DNA of 47,133 nucleotides. It comes from Lacticaseibacillus suibinensis. GTDB lineage: Bacteria; Bacillota; Bacilli; Lactobacillales; Lactobacillaceae. This document shows positions 7,939 to 16,353 of this stretch, one piece after another. The stretch lies in NCBI RefSeq assembly GCF_003946175.1, contig NZ_RHOK01000020.1, positions 1-47,133 on the forward strand, read 5' to 3'. Position 1 is the first letter of the stretch. Every line of letters begins with the position of its first letter. A model generated the notes under the pieces. The model saw only the letters and a list, made by a program, of their open reading frames with translations, ran no database searches and had not been told where the DNA came from. The translations under genes and the position numbers were made by a program.

Positions 7939-7970
7939 AAGTCTTGTCAATGAGGAAAGGACCGATAAAA

Positions 7971-9626
7971 ATGAAATACACACCACAACAATTGCTCCAT
8001 GATCCATTTTTAAATAAAGGGACTGCGTTTAGCCAAGCTGAACGCGATCAATACGGGCTCAACGGCTTGCTGCCAAGCGCCATCCAAAGTCTGAGCCAGC
8101 AAGTGAAGCAGGCCTATGCCCAATACGAAACCAAGCCCACTGCGCTGCTCAAGCGGCAGTTTTTGATGCAGCTGTTCAACACCAACCACGTTTTGTTCTA
8201 TCAACTGTTCTCAAAGCACATCGCTGAATTCATGCCGATCGTGTATGATCCAACGATTGCTGATACGATCGAAAATTACAGTGCGTTGTTCGTTGAACCG
8301 CAAAACGCGACTTATTTGAACATCAATGCTCAAGATCAGATCGAATCGGCCTTGAAGCACAGTGCCAATGGCCGCGATATTCGTTTGATTGTGGTCACCG
8401 ATGCGGAAGGAATTTTAGGGATTGGCGACTGGGGCACCCAAGGCGTCGATATCGCCGTGGGTAAGCTGATGGTTTATACCGCCGCCGCCGGGATCGACCC
8501 GAGCCAAGTTTTGCCTGTCGTTTTGGATGCCGGCACCAACAACCAGGCGCTGCTCGATGACGACCTGTACCTGGGCCTGCGGCAAAAGCGCGTTTATGGT
8601 GAAGCCTACCATGCCTTCGTTGACCGCTTCGTGGCCGCGGCAGAAAGCATGTTCCCAAATCTGTACCTGCACTTTGAAGACTTCGGCCGCGCCAACGCTG
8701 CTGACATTTTGGATCAGTACCAGGATCAATACACTGTCTTCAATGATGATATTCAAGGCACTGGCATCATCGTGCTGGCTGGTTTGCTGGGCGCGATGAA
8801 CATCTCCAAGCAAAAGCTGACCGATCAAGTTTACATGAGTTTTGGCGCTGGGACGGCCGGCGCCGGCATCGTGGCCCGCGTGTATGATGAATTCATCCAG
8901 CAAGGCCTCAGCGCAGACGAAGCCCGCAAGCATTTCTACTTGGTGGACAAGCAAGGCTTGCTCTTTGATGATGATCCAACGCTGACGCCGGCGCAGAAGC
9001 GCTTTGCCCGCAGTCGCAGTGAATTTGCTCATCCAGAGACGTTGACCAGTTTGGCCGCCGCAGTGGCTGCGGTGCACCCAACCGTGTTGGTCGGTACCTC
9101 GACCCAACCAGGCACTTTCACCCAAAGCATTGTGGAAGACATGGCGGCGCACACCGAACGCCCCATCATCTTCCCGCTGTCCAATCCAACCAAGCTGGCG
9201 GAAGCGACCGCTGAAGACTTGATTAAATGGACGGATGGCCGCGCTTTAGTGGCCACCGGGATTCCGGCCGCTGACGTGACCTATGATGGCGTGACCTACG
9301 CGATTGGCCAAGCCAACAACGCACTGGTTTATCCTGGCCTGGGCCTAGGCACGATTGCTGCCACCAGTAAGCGGCTAACCGATGGCATGATTTCGGCCGC
9401 TGCTCACAGCTTGGGCGGCTTGGTCGACGTTGACCAGCCTGGCGCTGCTGTACTGCCCCCAGTCACGAAGCTGGATCAGTTCAGTAAAACGGTGGCCAAT
9501 GCCGTGGCTGCTCAGGCAGTGGCAGAAAAGCTGAATCAAAGCCCGATTGCGGATGTCAAAGCCGCTGTCGCAGCGATGCAGTGGCAGCCCGTCTATCACG
9601 ACCTTGATATCGAACCGGAGGTGTAA
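7971..9626 (+). CDS. mleS: Malolactic enzyme
   Basis: A 551-residue NAD- and Mn-dependent enzyme that decarboxylates L-malate to L-lactate and CO2 without net redox change, giving acid tolerance and proton motive force. From memory it follows the lactococcal and lactobacillar MleS sequences closely: N-terminal [21 protein letters not shown] with the catalytic Tyr near residue 92, [19 protein letters not shown] (147-165) with the catalytic Lys165, [17 protein letters not shown], and the nucleotide loop GAGTAGAGI (292-300). The long [20 protein letters not shown] block is shared with malic enzymes, but the N-terminus and length favour MleS. The start has AGGAAAGG ten bases upstream. The carrier gene follows after three bases. 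Confidence 0.93.
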   Translation: MKYTPQQLLHDPFLNKGTAFSQAERDQYGLNGLLPSAIQSLSQQVKQAYAQYETKPTALLKRQFLMQLFNTNHVLFYQLFSKHIAEFMPIVYDPTIADTIENYSALFVEPQNATYLNINAQDQIESALKHSANGRDIRLIVVTDAEGILGIGDWGTQGVDIAVGKLMVYTAAAGIDPSQVLPVVLDAGTNNQALLDDDLYLGLRQKRVYGEAYHAFVDRFVAAAESMFPNLYLHFEDFGRANAADILDQYQDQYTVFNDDIQGTGIIVLAGLLGAMNISKQKLTDQVYMSFGAGTAGAGIVARVYDEFIQQGLSADEARKHFYLVDKQGLLFDDDPTLTPAQKRFARSRSEFAHPETLTSLAAAVAAVHPTVLVGTSTQPGTFTQSIVEDMAAHTERPIIFPLSNPTKLAEATAEDLIKWTDGRALVATGIPAADVTYDGVTYAIGQANNALVYPGLGLGTIAATSKRLTDGMISAAAHSLGGLVDVDQPGAAVLPPVTKLDQFSKTVANAVAAQAVAEKLNQSPIADVKAAVAAMQWQPVYHDLDIEPEV

Positions 9627-9629
9627 ACG

Positions 9630-10607
9630 GTGACCGCATTATATACTTCAATTGAAAGCATTTTGACCATTGTGCTGATGATTGCCCTTGGCTATCTCTT
9701 GCAGCACAACGGCTGGTTCGATGACAATTTCGGCGGCACCATTTCCAAACTGCTGATGAAAGTGGCCTTGCCAGCTTCCATCTTTATCTCGGTGCTGCAG
9801 CGCCTCACGCTGAAAAAGCTAGTGAGCTTAAGCTCTGGGCTAGTGTACGGTTTCGGTGCGGTCATTCTGGGCTACCTGATTGCCTTCTTGCTGGTTAAAC
9901 TGCTGAAGGTCAAGCCCGGCCGGCGCGGGACGTTCATTAACATGTTCGTCAACGCCAACACGATTTTCATCGGCTTGCCGCTGAATTTGGCCTTGTTCGG
10001 CGACCAAGCCACGCCGTACTTCCTGATGTACTACGTGGTCAACACGGTTTCCACTTGGACGCTGGGCGCGTTCTTGATGAGCTGGGATGACCCGACCAAG
10101 GATGGCAGTACCAGTTCTTCCTTTAACTGGAAAAAGCTGTTGCCAGCCCCGCTCGTTGGCTTCCTAGTGGCCTTGGTGTTCTTGCTGCTGAATATTCCAT
10201 TCGTGAATGTCGGCTGGTTAGGCTTTGCCGTCAACACCTTGACGTATGTGGGTAACTTGGTCACGCCACTATCCTTGATCTACATCGGGATCATTTTGGC
10301 CAAAGCGGGCTTCAGTACCATTTGCTTTGACCGTGACTCCGTGGTGGCCCTGCTTGGCCGCTTCGTGTTAGCGCCGGCTTTGATCTTCACCTTAATTATG
10401 CTGGGTGCGCATGCCGGCTTTGGCATGCCAAGTCTGGAAGCCAAGACTTTGATTATTCAAGCCTCGGCGCCTGGCCTAGCAGTACTGCCAATTCTGGCCA
10501 CCGAAGGGCACGGGGATGTCGAATATGCGACGAACGTGGTCACCTTGTCGACTGTGTTGTTCGCGGTGGTAGTGCCGATCATCATGTTGCTGATTCAAGG
10601 CATCTAA
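9630..10607 (+). CDS. AEC family malate carrier of the malolactic operon
   Basis: A 325-residue secondary carrier (AEC family, PF03547) with about ten membrane segments. N-terminal TIVLMIALGYLLQHNGWFDD and central MFVNANTIFIGLPLNLALFG match the paralogue at 3027-3971. In lactobacilli the carrier cotranscribed with mleS (MleT/MleP) exchanges malate for lactate or imports malate with protons, and this gene has exactly that position: the GTG start is three bases after the mleS stop, with GGAGGTG overlapping the end of mleS. The inference that malate is the substrate is strong from context. A terminator follows. Confidence 0.9.
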   Translation: MTALYTSIESILTIVLMIALGYLLQHNGWFDDNFGGTISKLLMKVALPASIFISVLQRLTLKKLVSLSSGLVYGFGAVILGYLIAFLLVKLLKVKPGRRGTFINMFVNANTIFIGLPLNLALFGDQATPYFLMYYVVNTVSTWTLGAFLMSWDDPTKDGSTSSSFNWKKLLPAPLVGFLVALVFLLLNIPFVNVGWLGFAVNTLTYVGNLVTPLSLIYIGIILAKAGFSTICFDRDSVVALLGRFVLAPALIFTLIMLGAHAGFGMPSLEAKTLIIQASAPGLAVLPILATEGHGDVEYATNVVTLSTVLFAVVVPIIMLLIQGI

Positions 10608-10619
10608 AACTCAAGTTAA

Positions 10620-10646
10620 GTCGATCGCAGCTGCGGTCGGCTTTTT
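10620..10646 (+). terminator. Terminator of the mleS-carrier operon
   Basis: GTCGATCGCA pairs with TGCGGTCGGC (two G-U pairs) across a 2-base gap, then five Ts followed by GCGTG. Confidence 0.8.
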
Positions 10647-10656
10647 GCGTGCAGTG

Positions 10657-10799
10657 AAGTGTGCTGGCCTTCGCAGCCTAGTTGCGCTCAGGCCAGCAAC
10701 GCCTGAGTGAATAGCTACGCCTCGGCCCTCGCCGCGGGCCGCAGCAATGACCAAGGCTAGGCTAATCATCAGGCTAAGTGCGCTGGCCTTCGCAGCCTA
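10657..10799. repeat. Structured repeat element, copy 1
   Basis: A core of about 95 bases flanked by a 24-base direct repeat (10657-10680 and 10776-10799, one mismatch; both hold GCTGGCCTTCGCAGCCTA). The core folds on paper: GTTGC/GCAAC hairpin, an outer stem AGGCCAGC (10690-10697) with GCTGGCCT (10782-10789), and a long hairpin from GCCTGAGTGAATAGCTACGCC to GGCTAGGCTAATCATCAGGC with CGGCCC/GGGCCG near its tip. Copies 2 and 3 lie at 23371-23644. It sits after a terminator and before the YitT-like gene. It encodes no plausible protein. Whether it acts as RNA or DNA is unknown. Confidence 0.75.
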
Positions 10800-10872
10800 A
10801 CCGTGAAAAGGCTTTATCTTGGTTCCCGCCTGGTGTAACCTGTATGCATTAAAGCAAAAAGGACGGTTTAAG

Positions 10873-11469
10873 ATGAAGAGGCAACGCAACGCGCTTTTGC
10901 TGATCGTCGCCGGTGATGCGGTGATGGCCTTCGCGTATGCCAAATGGCTGGTTCCCAATCAAATTATTAATGGTGGGGTCACCAGTTTGGCCCAGATTAT
11001 GCATCAGTTAGTGCCGGCCGTCAGTATTCCGGTGGCCAACAATCTGTGGCTGGCGGGTTTACTGATTTTGGCCCTGGCTTTCTTGGGCCGCGAGGTATTT
11101 TTGAAGTCGCTGTTTTCGAGCATCGTCTACTCACTGTGTTTCACACTGTTTTACGATTGGTCGGTGCAAGTCACGATTCAGCCGCTGGTTGATTTGCTGC
11201 TGGCGTCGGGGTTGATTGCCTTTGGCTATTTTGCCTGTTTGACAGCGAACGCTTCGACCGTGGGGGTGGATGTGTTGGCCCTGATCATGCAGCGCTTTCG
11301 GCCGCAGACCAATCTCAGTCATGCCATTAGGGGCTTCAACATTGTCGTGCTTGCCGCCGGGCTGCTGGTCTTTGGCTGGCAAGCGGTAGCCTTGGGCATT
11401 GTGTTTGCCGTGATCTATACCGCAGAATTGAATTGGATGTTGCAACATTGGGGAAAGGAGGCCGCGTGA
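10873..11469 (+). CDS. YitT/YczE-type membrane protein (DUF161)
   Basis: A 198-residue protein with five or six hydrophobic segments. GDAVMAFAYAKWLVPNQIINGGVTSLAQIMH resembles the start of the DUF161 membrane domain of the YitT family, including the conserved NG-G-T pattern, and TANASTVGVDVLALIMQRF matches its second repeat. Full YitT proteins carry a C-terminal DUF2179 domain of about 90 residues, which is absent, so this is a membrane-only member. Its transport role is unknown. The ATG has AAAAAGGA upstream. The TGA overlaps the ATG of the next gene by one base, which indicates coupling. Confidence 0.75.
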   Translation: MKRQRNALLLIVAGDAVMAFAYAKWLVPNQIINGGVTSLAQIMHQLVPAVSIPVANNLWLAGLLILALAFLGREVFLKSLFSSIVYSLCFTLFYDWSVQVTIQPLVDLLLASGLIAFGYFACLTANASTVGVDVLALIMQRFRPQTNLSHAIRGFNIVVLAAGLLVFGWQAVALGIVFAVIYTAELNWMLQHWGKEAA

Positions 11470-12971
11470 TGGCCTTGAAGCAGGGATTAAATCTGTTTTT
11501 ACTGGCGGACTTGCACCTTGGCAGCGAGCGGCATACGACTGCCGCCTTCCACCATGCGCTGGTGAATATGCGGCATCTGGATCCCGAGGCTGCCGTGGTG
11601 ATTGCCGGTGATATCACCGATACCGGCGAAAAAGATCAGTTTCAGGATTGCTGGAAGAGCCTTGACCGCGTGCCGGCGGAGCAACTGATTGTTGGGTTAG
11701 GCAACCACGATGTCCGCGGGCCTGACCCGCTGACTTGGAACAACGATCAAGCGGCCGATCCCGCGTATTTTCGCCAAAACGTGTTGCCTGAGTACAGTCG
11801 CCACTATTTACGGCGGCTCAAACCCGACCAACCCTGGCAACCTTATTTCAGCCAGCGGCTCGGGGACTACCAGTTTATCGTTTTAAACACGGAAAAAGGC
11901 TTGAAAGACTGCGCCTACCTTTCTGCCGCGCAGGTGCGGTGGCTAGATGCCCAGTTGCAGGCAGGGGAAAACAGCGGCTGCATTAACATTGTGCTGTCAC
12001 ACCAGCCGCTGCGCGACACGCATTGGCGGAGCAATTTTGGCGGGGGCTTTGGCCTTCAAGACGCGGTGGTGAAAGACGTGCTGCGGCGCCACCCCAATAC
12101 CTTCATTGTCAGCGGCCACATTCACAACGGCTTTGGCGTGGCAGAGGTCATCCCGCGGTCATACGGCACCTGCATTGACCTGCCAGCCTTTGCCTTAAGT
12201 GAAAATGGCCGCACCGGATCGGGTCTGGGTTATTACTGCACCTGGACCCATGACGCCATGAAGTTTGAAGCCTGGGATTTTGCCATCAATCGGCCTTTGG
12301 CGGCTTACGACTTTACCCTGAAAACCACCACGCTGGCGGCGGCGATGCCAGATCTCAGCGTCTTACATCCGGAGTCCGCGCAGCATGCCTTGCAACTGCT
12401 GTACCGCAGCTATGATACCCGGTTGTTCGATGATCCGCGCACCGATCAACATACGGCGCCGCCGGTCCAACCTTTATTTGGCCCGGAAGTGCAGGCTCAG
12501 ATTCAGGAGCTGTTGGCCAGTGCCTATCCGCGGCCGGCGCAACGGCCGCCGATTGACTTGCGCCCTTATCATGGCTATTTTGCCCAGCGCGATGAGTATG
12601 TGGCGGCCATTGAACGGTTCACGGAGAATCTCGCTGGCAATATGCGCAGTGGTCAGATTGAAGCGCAGTTAACGCGGCAATTCGTCGCCGCCCGGCTCAA
12701 TGTGCTGCGGCCGCAACTGGCGCGCTTTGATGATGCGACGCTCAAAGCCGCCATGGAGGAAGCTCAGCATGTGCTGGTGGGGGTCTTTCCGCGCGTCGAC
12801 TTTAGCCGGTTGCAAGCCTTGATCGATGAGCATGCGGCCGCGACCAGCGCCGAATTGCAGCTAGCTTTAAGCGCCGGTCGTTATTTAATTAAAGACCGCG
12901 CTGCGACTCAGCCAGCTATAGACGGCATGATTGCTGAAATAAAACGGTTATTGCAGGAAAAGACAAATTAA
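11469..12971 (+). CDS. Calcineurin-like metallophosphoesterase
   Basis: A 500-residue protein. The N-terminal 260 residues form a metallophosphoesterase domain with all five motifs of the fold: ADLH (Asp14, His16), GD (Asp48), GNHD (Asn79, His80), SHQP (His178) and GHIH (His217, His219). These bind two metal ions for phosphoester hydrolysis. The remaining 240 residues form a C-terminal part that I do not recognise. There is no signal peptide. The substrate is unknown; family members include cyclic nucleotide phosphodiesterases and phospholipid or cell-wall phosphatases. The start has AAAGGAGG seven bases upstream and overlaps the stop of the YitT-like gene, which suggests a joint function. 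Confidence 0.9.
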   Translation: MALKQGLNLFLLADLHLGSERHTTAAFHHALVNMRHLDPEAAVVIAGDITDTGEKDQFQDCWKSLDRVPAEQLIVGLGNHDVRGPDPLTWNNDQAADPAYFRQNVLPEYSRHYLRRLKPDQPWQPYFSQRLGDYQFIVLNTEKGLKDCAYLSAAQVRWLDAQLQAGENSGCINIVLSHQPLRDTHWRSNFGGGFGLQDAVVKDVLRRHPNTFIVSGHIHNGFGVAEVIPRSYGTCIDLPAFALSENGRTGSGLGYYCTWTHDAMKFEAWDFAINRPLAAYDFTLKTTTLAAAMPDLSVLHPESAQHALQLLYRSYDTRLFDDPRTDQHTAPPVQPLFGPEVQAQIQELLASAYPRPAQRPPIDLRPYHGYFAQRDEYVAAIERFTENLAGNMRSGQIEAQLTRQFVAARLNVLRPQLARFDDATLKAAMEEAQHVLVGVFPRVDFSRLQALIDEHAAATSAELQLALSAGRYLIKDRAATQPAIDGMIAEIKRLLQEKTN

Positions 12972-12978
12972 TTTTCGT

Positions 12979-13012
12979 CCCAGGTTAGTTATTTCTAACC
13001 TGGGCTTTTTTT
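12979..13012 (+). terminator. Terminator of the yitT-like/phosphoesterase operon
   Basis: CCCAGGTTAG and CTAACCTGGG form a perfect 10-bp stem with a 6-base loop, followed by seven Ts. Confidence 0.95.
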
Positions 13013-13600
13013 GTTTCCGAAAATGATAGTTACGACGTTCTAACTAGATAGTAATCAATCAAACATACAATATACTACCTGCGATAATGATAGGTTAAAA
13101 TTCAGCCAAAACCAAAATAACGAACAAAAAATCGTCTTTTCACAGTGTCCTTACTGTCAAAAAATAACAATATTTTACCTGATGAGATTTAGGGTACCAC
13201 TGGCGCCATATCGTGATATTTTGACTCGAATACTCGACTTATGGGTTCATTGTTACAACGATTCCAAACGCGGAATAGGCGGGATAAACATTGATTTAAG
13301 TGTATTTTGCGGGCTTTCGCTGGTTAAAATTTAATTTTTGAGAATTGAATTGAAAACCGGTCATTACAAACCGTACCACTGTGCGGTTTGTGACTGATTG
13401 ACTCCAAATAATCGGGTGACAGTGAAACGGAGATTCCAAAAATACCAAAAATTTTACGTCTTTTCTGCGCGGGTTATCATAGACAATAATTTATATCGGT
13501 ATTACAATTTAGGCGATATCCGTAGAGAAAAACTCATAATAAGCGATAAAGGGGAATTTGGCGGATATAAATTTGCATTATCCTATGGGAGGAATTTGAT
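13013..13600. other. AT-rich intergenic stretch upstream of the surface protein
   Basis: About 590 bases with visibly lower GC than both flanks and no convincing gene. A frame of 68 codons near its end has no ribosome site. The perfect inverted pair ACAAACCG/CGGTTTGT at about 13365-13390 could form a hairpin in a long 5' leader. A TATCAT -10-like box near 13476-13481 is possible. The base composition suggests foreign origin or a conserved long untranslated leader; neither is proved. Confidence 0.5.
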
Positions 13601-15127
13601 ATGAAGAATCGTCAAGGGGCAAAGAAACTCTATAAGGCTCACAAGACCTGGATTGCAGCTGGTCTTGCGGCAGCAACGCTGTTCAGTGTTCAAGCCTTGG
13701 GTACGCAAACCGTAGCTGCTGATACTGATACTGCACCGATCACGGAAACGGATGCTAAAACCGAGTTGCTGAATGTTATCGCCAAAAATAAGACTGATTT
13801 GCAAAGCATTGGCAACGTACAGGATAAGGTTACCGGCAGATCTTTTTTTGGTGATCTTGATGCACTGAGCGCGGAGGTCCAAGCCGGCAAGTACACGACC
13901 AAAGAGCAGCTCTATGATGCCATGAAGCCGATGATGCAGGGTTATAAAGAATACCTCAAAGATTCTTTAAAGAGCAAAGTCGCTGCTGTTGGCAATGATA
14001 CTTATGGCGAAACTGGCCGTACTTTCTATGGGGAAATTGATGCTCTGATCAATAGCTCCACTGTGTCCGCTGATGACACTGGTGTGAAAGCTGACGTTGA
14101 TACTGATGCCTTACAAGCCGTGCTTGCTGCCGCTGAAGCTGCCAATACCAAGACCATCAACATTGACTTGGTCGATACAACCTCAAACGTTGTTGTTAAG
14201 CAATTAAGCTATGAGACCACTAAGAACGGCGGAATTGACCTGGCTCAGGTCGAAAATGATTTACCATCTGGCTATCGAATTGATAAAACCAAGGGCCACC
14301 AAGATCCAAAGACTGGTAAATATTATGTTGGTGTTTACAATGTTGCGGATGTAGAAGCTAAGGCTAAAGATGCCGCCAACCAGATTGCCGATGCCGCCAA
14401 GGCCGCTACAAAGACAATCAACGTTGATTTCATTGACACCACGAGTAACGAAGTCGTCCAGCAGTCCAGCTTTATTGTTGGTAAGAATTCTGGGGTTAGC
14501 CTAGAAAAGGCTGCCACTGCGCTTACTGATACGACTTATAAGATTGATGCCACTCAAGAGGGCCGAGACCCTAAGACTGGCAAGTATTACGTCGGAGTAT
14601 ACAATACCAAGGATCCTCAAGCTGTCGAAACAGCCGCCAAGAATGCCGTTGATGCAATTGCTCGGGGCATTAAAGATGCGACAAAGACAATCAAGATTGA
14701 CTACATCGACATCAATACGAACGAGGTCGTAAAGCAGACTTCCTTTGTTGTGCCAAAGGGTGGTCATCTGAGTATCGAAGAAGGTACTTCCAAAGCACCT
14801 GAGGGCTATGTCATCGATTGGGCGCAGATACAATATCGTAAGGACACTGGTAAGTACTACATCGGCGTCTTCAAGCCGACAAGCATCGCTGATACGCCTA
14901 ACATGTCTACCTTAGCTTCAGAAAAGGCTCGCCGGGATGCAGAAAGTCAGAAACCAACGCCTAAGCAGGTTTCAACTAAGGCTGCCGCTACGACGTCAGC
15001 TAAGAAAGCAACCAAGACCTTGCCTAAGACAGGCGACAGGACCAACACGGTTGCTTCCTCAATCGGGGTAGTTGCGGTGATTGGTGCCCTGTTTGGCCTG
15101 GCCGGCACCACCAAGAAGCGTGCCTAA
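13601..15127 (+). CDS. LPXTG cell-wall-anchored surface protein with three repeats
   Basis: A 508-residue secreted protein. The N-terminus KKLYKAHKTW is a KxYKxGKxW-type signal with His in place of Gly, followed by a hydrophobic run and a likely cut after VAA (residue 40). Two related helical segments follow (GRSFFGDLDALSAEV, 79-93, and GRTFYGEIDALINSS, 139-153, 60 residues apart). Then come three repeats of about 65 residues (183-247, 270-335, 361-425), each starting TKTI(N/K)(I/V)D and ending DPKTGKYYVGVYN or a variant, joined by Ala/Lys-rich helical linkers. The C-terminus has sortase motif LPKTG (474-478), a hydrophobic helix and KKRA. It should be attached to peptidoglycan by sortase A. 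The repeats resemble adhesin beta-modules; the ligand is unknown. GGGAGG precedes the ATG. Confidence 0.9.
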   Translation: MKNRQGAKKLYKAHKTWIAAGLAAATLFSVQALGTQTVAADTDTAPITETDAKTELLNVIAKNKTDLQSIGNVQDKVTGRSFFGDLDALSAEVQAGKYTTKEQLYDAMKPMMQGYKEYLKDSLKSKVAAVGNDTYGETGRTFYGEIDALINSSTVSADDTGVKADVDTDALQAVLAAAEAANTKTINIDLVDTTSNVVVKQLSYETTKNGGIDLAQVENDLPSGYRIDKTKGHQDPKTGKYYVGVYNVADVEAKAKDAANQIADAAKAATKTINVDFIDTTSNEVVQQSSFIVGKNSGVSLEKAATALTDTTYKIDATQEGRDPKTGKYYVGVYNTKDPQAVETAAKNAVDAIARGIKDATKTIKIDYIDINTNEVVKQTSFVVPKGGHLSIEEGTSKAPEGYVIDWAQIQYRKDTGKYYIGVFKPTSIADTPNMSTLASEKARRDAESQKPTPKQVSTKAAATTSAKKATKTLPKTGDRTNTVASSIGVVAVIGALFGLAGTTKKRA

Positions 15128-15145
15128 TTCAAGTTTCACTCGAAA

Positions 15146-15169
15146 GTCTCTCTGCGGAGAGGCTTTTTT
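15146..15169 (+). terminator. Terminator of the surface protein gene
   Basis: GTCTCTC pairs with GAGAGGC (one G-U) around TGCG, followed by six Ts and GCGTGG. Confidence 0.85.
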
Positions 15170-15178
15170 GCGTGGAAT

Positions 15179-15207
15179 CAAAGAGCCTGCCGCGAGGCGA
15201 CAGGCTC
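15179..15207 (-). terminator. Terminator of the thiol peroxidase gene
   Basis: GAGCCTG (15183-15189) and CAGGCTC (15201-15207) form a perfect stem; on the minus strand it is followed by TTTGATT, a weak T-run. Confidence 0.6.
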
Positions 15208-15218
15208 AAAGGTGGGCG

Positions 15219-15716
15219 TTACTTGGCGTGAGTTTCGAGGTAGGCCAAGGCGCTATCATAATCTGGTTCTTCAGTTTGTTCTTCAATCAGTTCGCGGTAA
15301 ACAATCTTGCCTTCAGGATTGGCAATCCAGACGCTGCGAGCATTGGTGTTGTTATCGGCAACATACAGGCCCATCGCTTGGCCAAAGCTGCCGGCTTCGT
15401 CAGAGAGCAGTTGCATCTGCTTCACGCCTTCCGCCGCACACCAGTTTTGCTGCTGAGCAATGGTGTTGGTGGAAATGGTGAAGAAGTTGATATCAGCAAA
15501 GCCATCGGCGGCTTGATTGAAGTTCTTGGTGGAGACGCTGCAAACGCGGGTATCGATATCTGGCACCACGCTGATCAGGCTGTAGTGGCCGGCCAGGTCG
15601 TGGTTAGAAACGGTGTGGCCATCGGCGGCTTTGACGGTAAAAGCCGGCAAGTCATGGCCAATCATTGGGGGTTCGCCGTTTGTTTGCTGCGGCGCACCAT
15701 GACGGGTGATTTTCAA
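15219..15716 (-). CDS. tpx: Thiol peroxidase (atypical 2-Cys peroxiredoxin)
   Basis: A 165-residue cytoplasmic peroxidase that reduces hydroperoxides with electrons from thioredoxin. The peroxidatic Cys59 lies in SVVPDIDTRVCS, the usual Tpx motif, and the resolving Cys93 in QNWCAAEG. The N-terminus (MKITRHGAPQQ) is that of Tpx when translation starts at the TTG preceded by AGGAGGG; a longer frame upstream is not supported by a ribosome site. It stands alone and convergent with the surface protein gene. Confidence 0.92.
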   Translation of the reverse strand: MKITRHGAPQQTNGEPPMIGHDLPAFTVKAADGHTVSNHDLAGHYSLISVVPDIDTRVCSVSTKNFNQAADGFADINFFTISTNTIAQQQNWCAAEGVKQMQLLSDEAGSFGQAMGLYVADNNTNARSVWIANPEGKIVYRELIEEQTEEPDYDSALAYLETHAK

Positions 15717-15861
15717 AACAATCCCTCCTATTGAACGAATCGGCAGTCCAACGACTGCGCTCATCTTCAGTTTAGCATAGAAAAGCCTGGGTGTGTTTCT
15801 TTGCGGCTAGCGCCTACGGGTTGCTACAATTGAAGTGAGCCTTTGCAAAGGAGGTGCAGCC

Positions 15862-16353
15862 ATGGCTAAGGTGGTCGTTGTCTATTTATCGCAGTCGGGG
15901 TTTACTCAGAAATACGCGATGTGGATCGCGCGTGAGCTGCACTGCGAGGTGGTGGATAGTCAGTTCGTCACCACCCCAGATTTGGTGCAAGCGCGCCTGG
16001 TGGTGTACGGCGCGCATGCCAAAAATTCTGGTGTGATGGGTTTTCGCCAGTTCTATGCTCGGTTTCAGCTGGCGTTGCCGCAGCAACTGATTGTGTTTGG
16101 CACTGGGATTCAACCGGCGGCGCAACTGGATCTGCCAGGGATTCGGGCGAAAACTTTTCGCAAATGTACCCGCGAGCCGCAGCTGTTTTACTTCAATGGT
16201 CAGGTCGATGAATCGGCGCTGCCGCTGCGGTTGAAGCTGCCGTACCATTACCATCAGCGCAAGCTCACCGAAGCGCCGCAGCAATGTGGGGTGGGCACGA
16301 TTTTGCCACTGCTGGAAGCGGTGGACCGGCTGGATGAAAAAGGGCTGCTGTAA
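15862..16353 (+). CDS. Flavodoxin-domain protein
   Basis: A 163-residue protein with a flavodoxin-like fold: VVVVYLSQSGFTQKYAMWIA (residues 4-23) is the first beta strand and the FMN phosphate loop, as in the HemG-type flavodoxin_5 group (PF12724). Later strands are LVVYGAHAKNSGVMGFRQFY and LIVFGTGIQP. The C-terminal third is basic. Members of this group include flavodoxins and protoporphyrinogen oxidase; lactobacilli usually lack haem synthesis, so a redox role of unknown partner is more likely. AAAGGAGGTG precedes the ATG. Its stop codon directly abuts that of the convergent pepF gene, with no bases between. Confidence 0.75.
   Translation: MAKVVVVYLSQSGFTQKYAMWIARELHCEVVDSQFVTTPDLVQARLVVYGAHAKNSGVMGFRQFYARFQLALPQQLIVFGTGIQPAAQLDLPGIRAKTFRKCTREPQLFYFNGQVDESALPLRLKLPYHYHQRKLTEAPQQCGVGTILPLLEAVDRLDEKGLL

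Noticed and set aside
8415-9152. A 245-codon frame antisense to mleS
   Set aside because: It lies wholly opposite a highly conserved gene and has no ribosome site; long antisense frames are expected in GC-rich coding DNA.
10657-10799. Direct repeats considered as a CRISPR array
   Set aside because: Only two repeats with a 95-base core that is itself structured and conserved between loci; no cas genes.
13398-13604. A 68-codon frame just before the surface protein gene
   Set aside because: It has no ribosome site, starts at a TTG in AT-rich sequence and overlaps the start of the next gene; it is more likely part of the leader.
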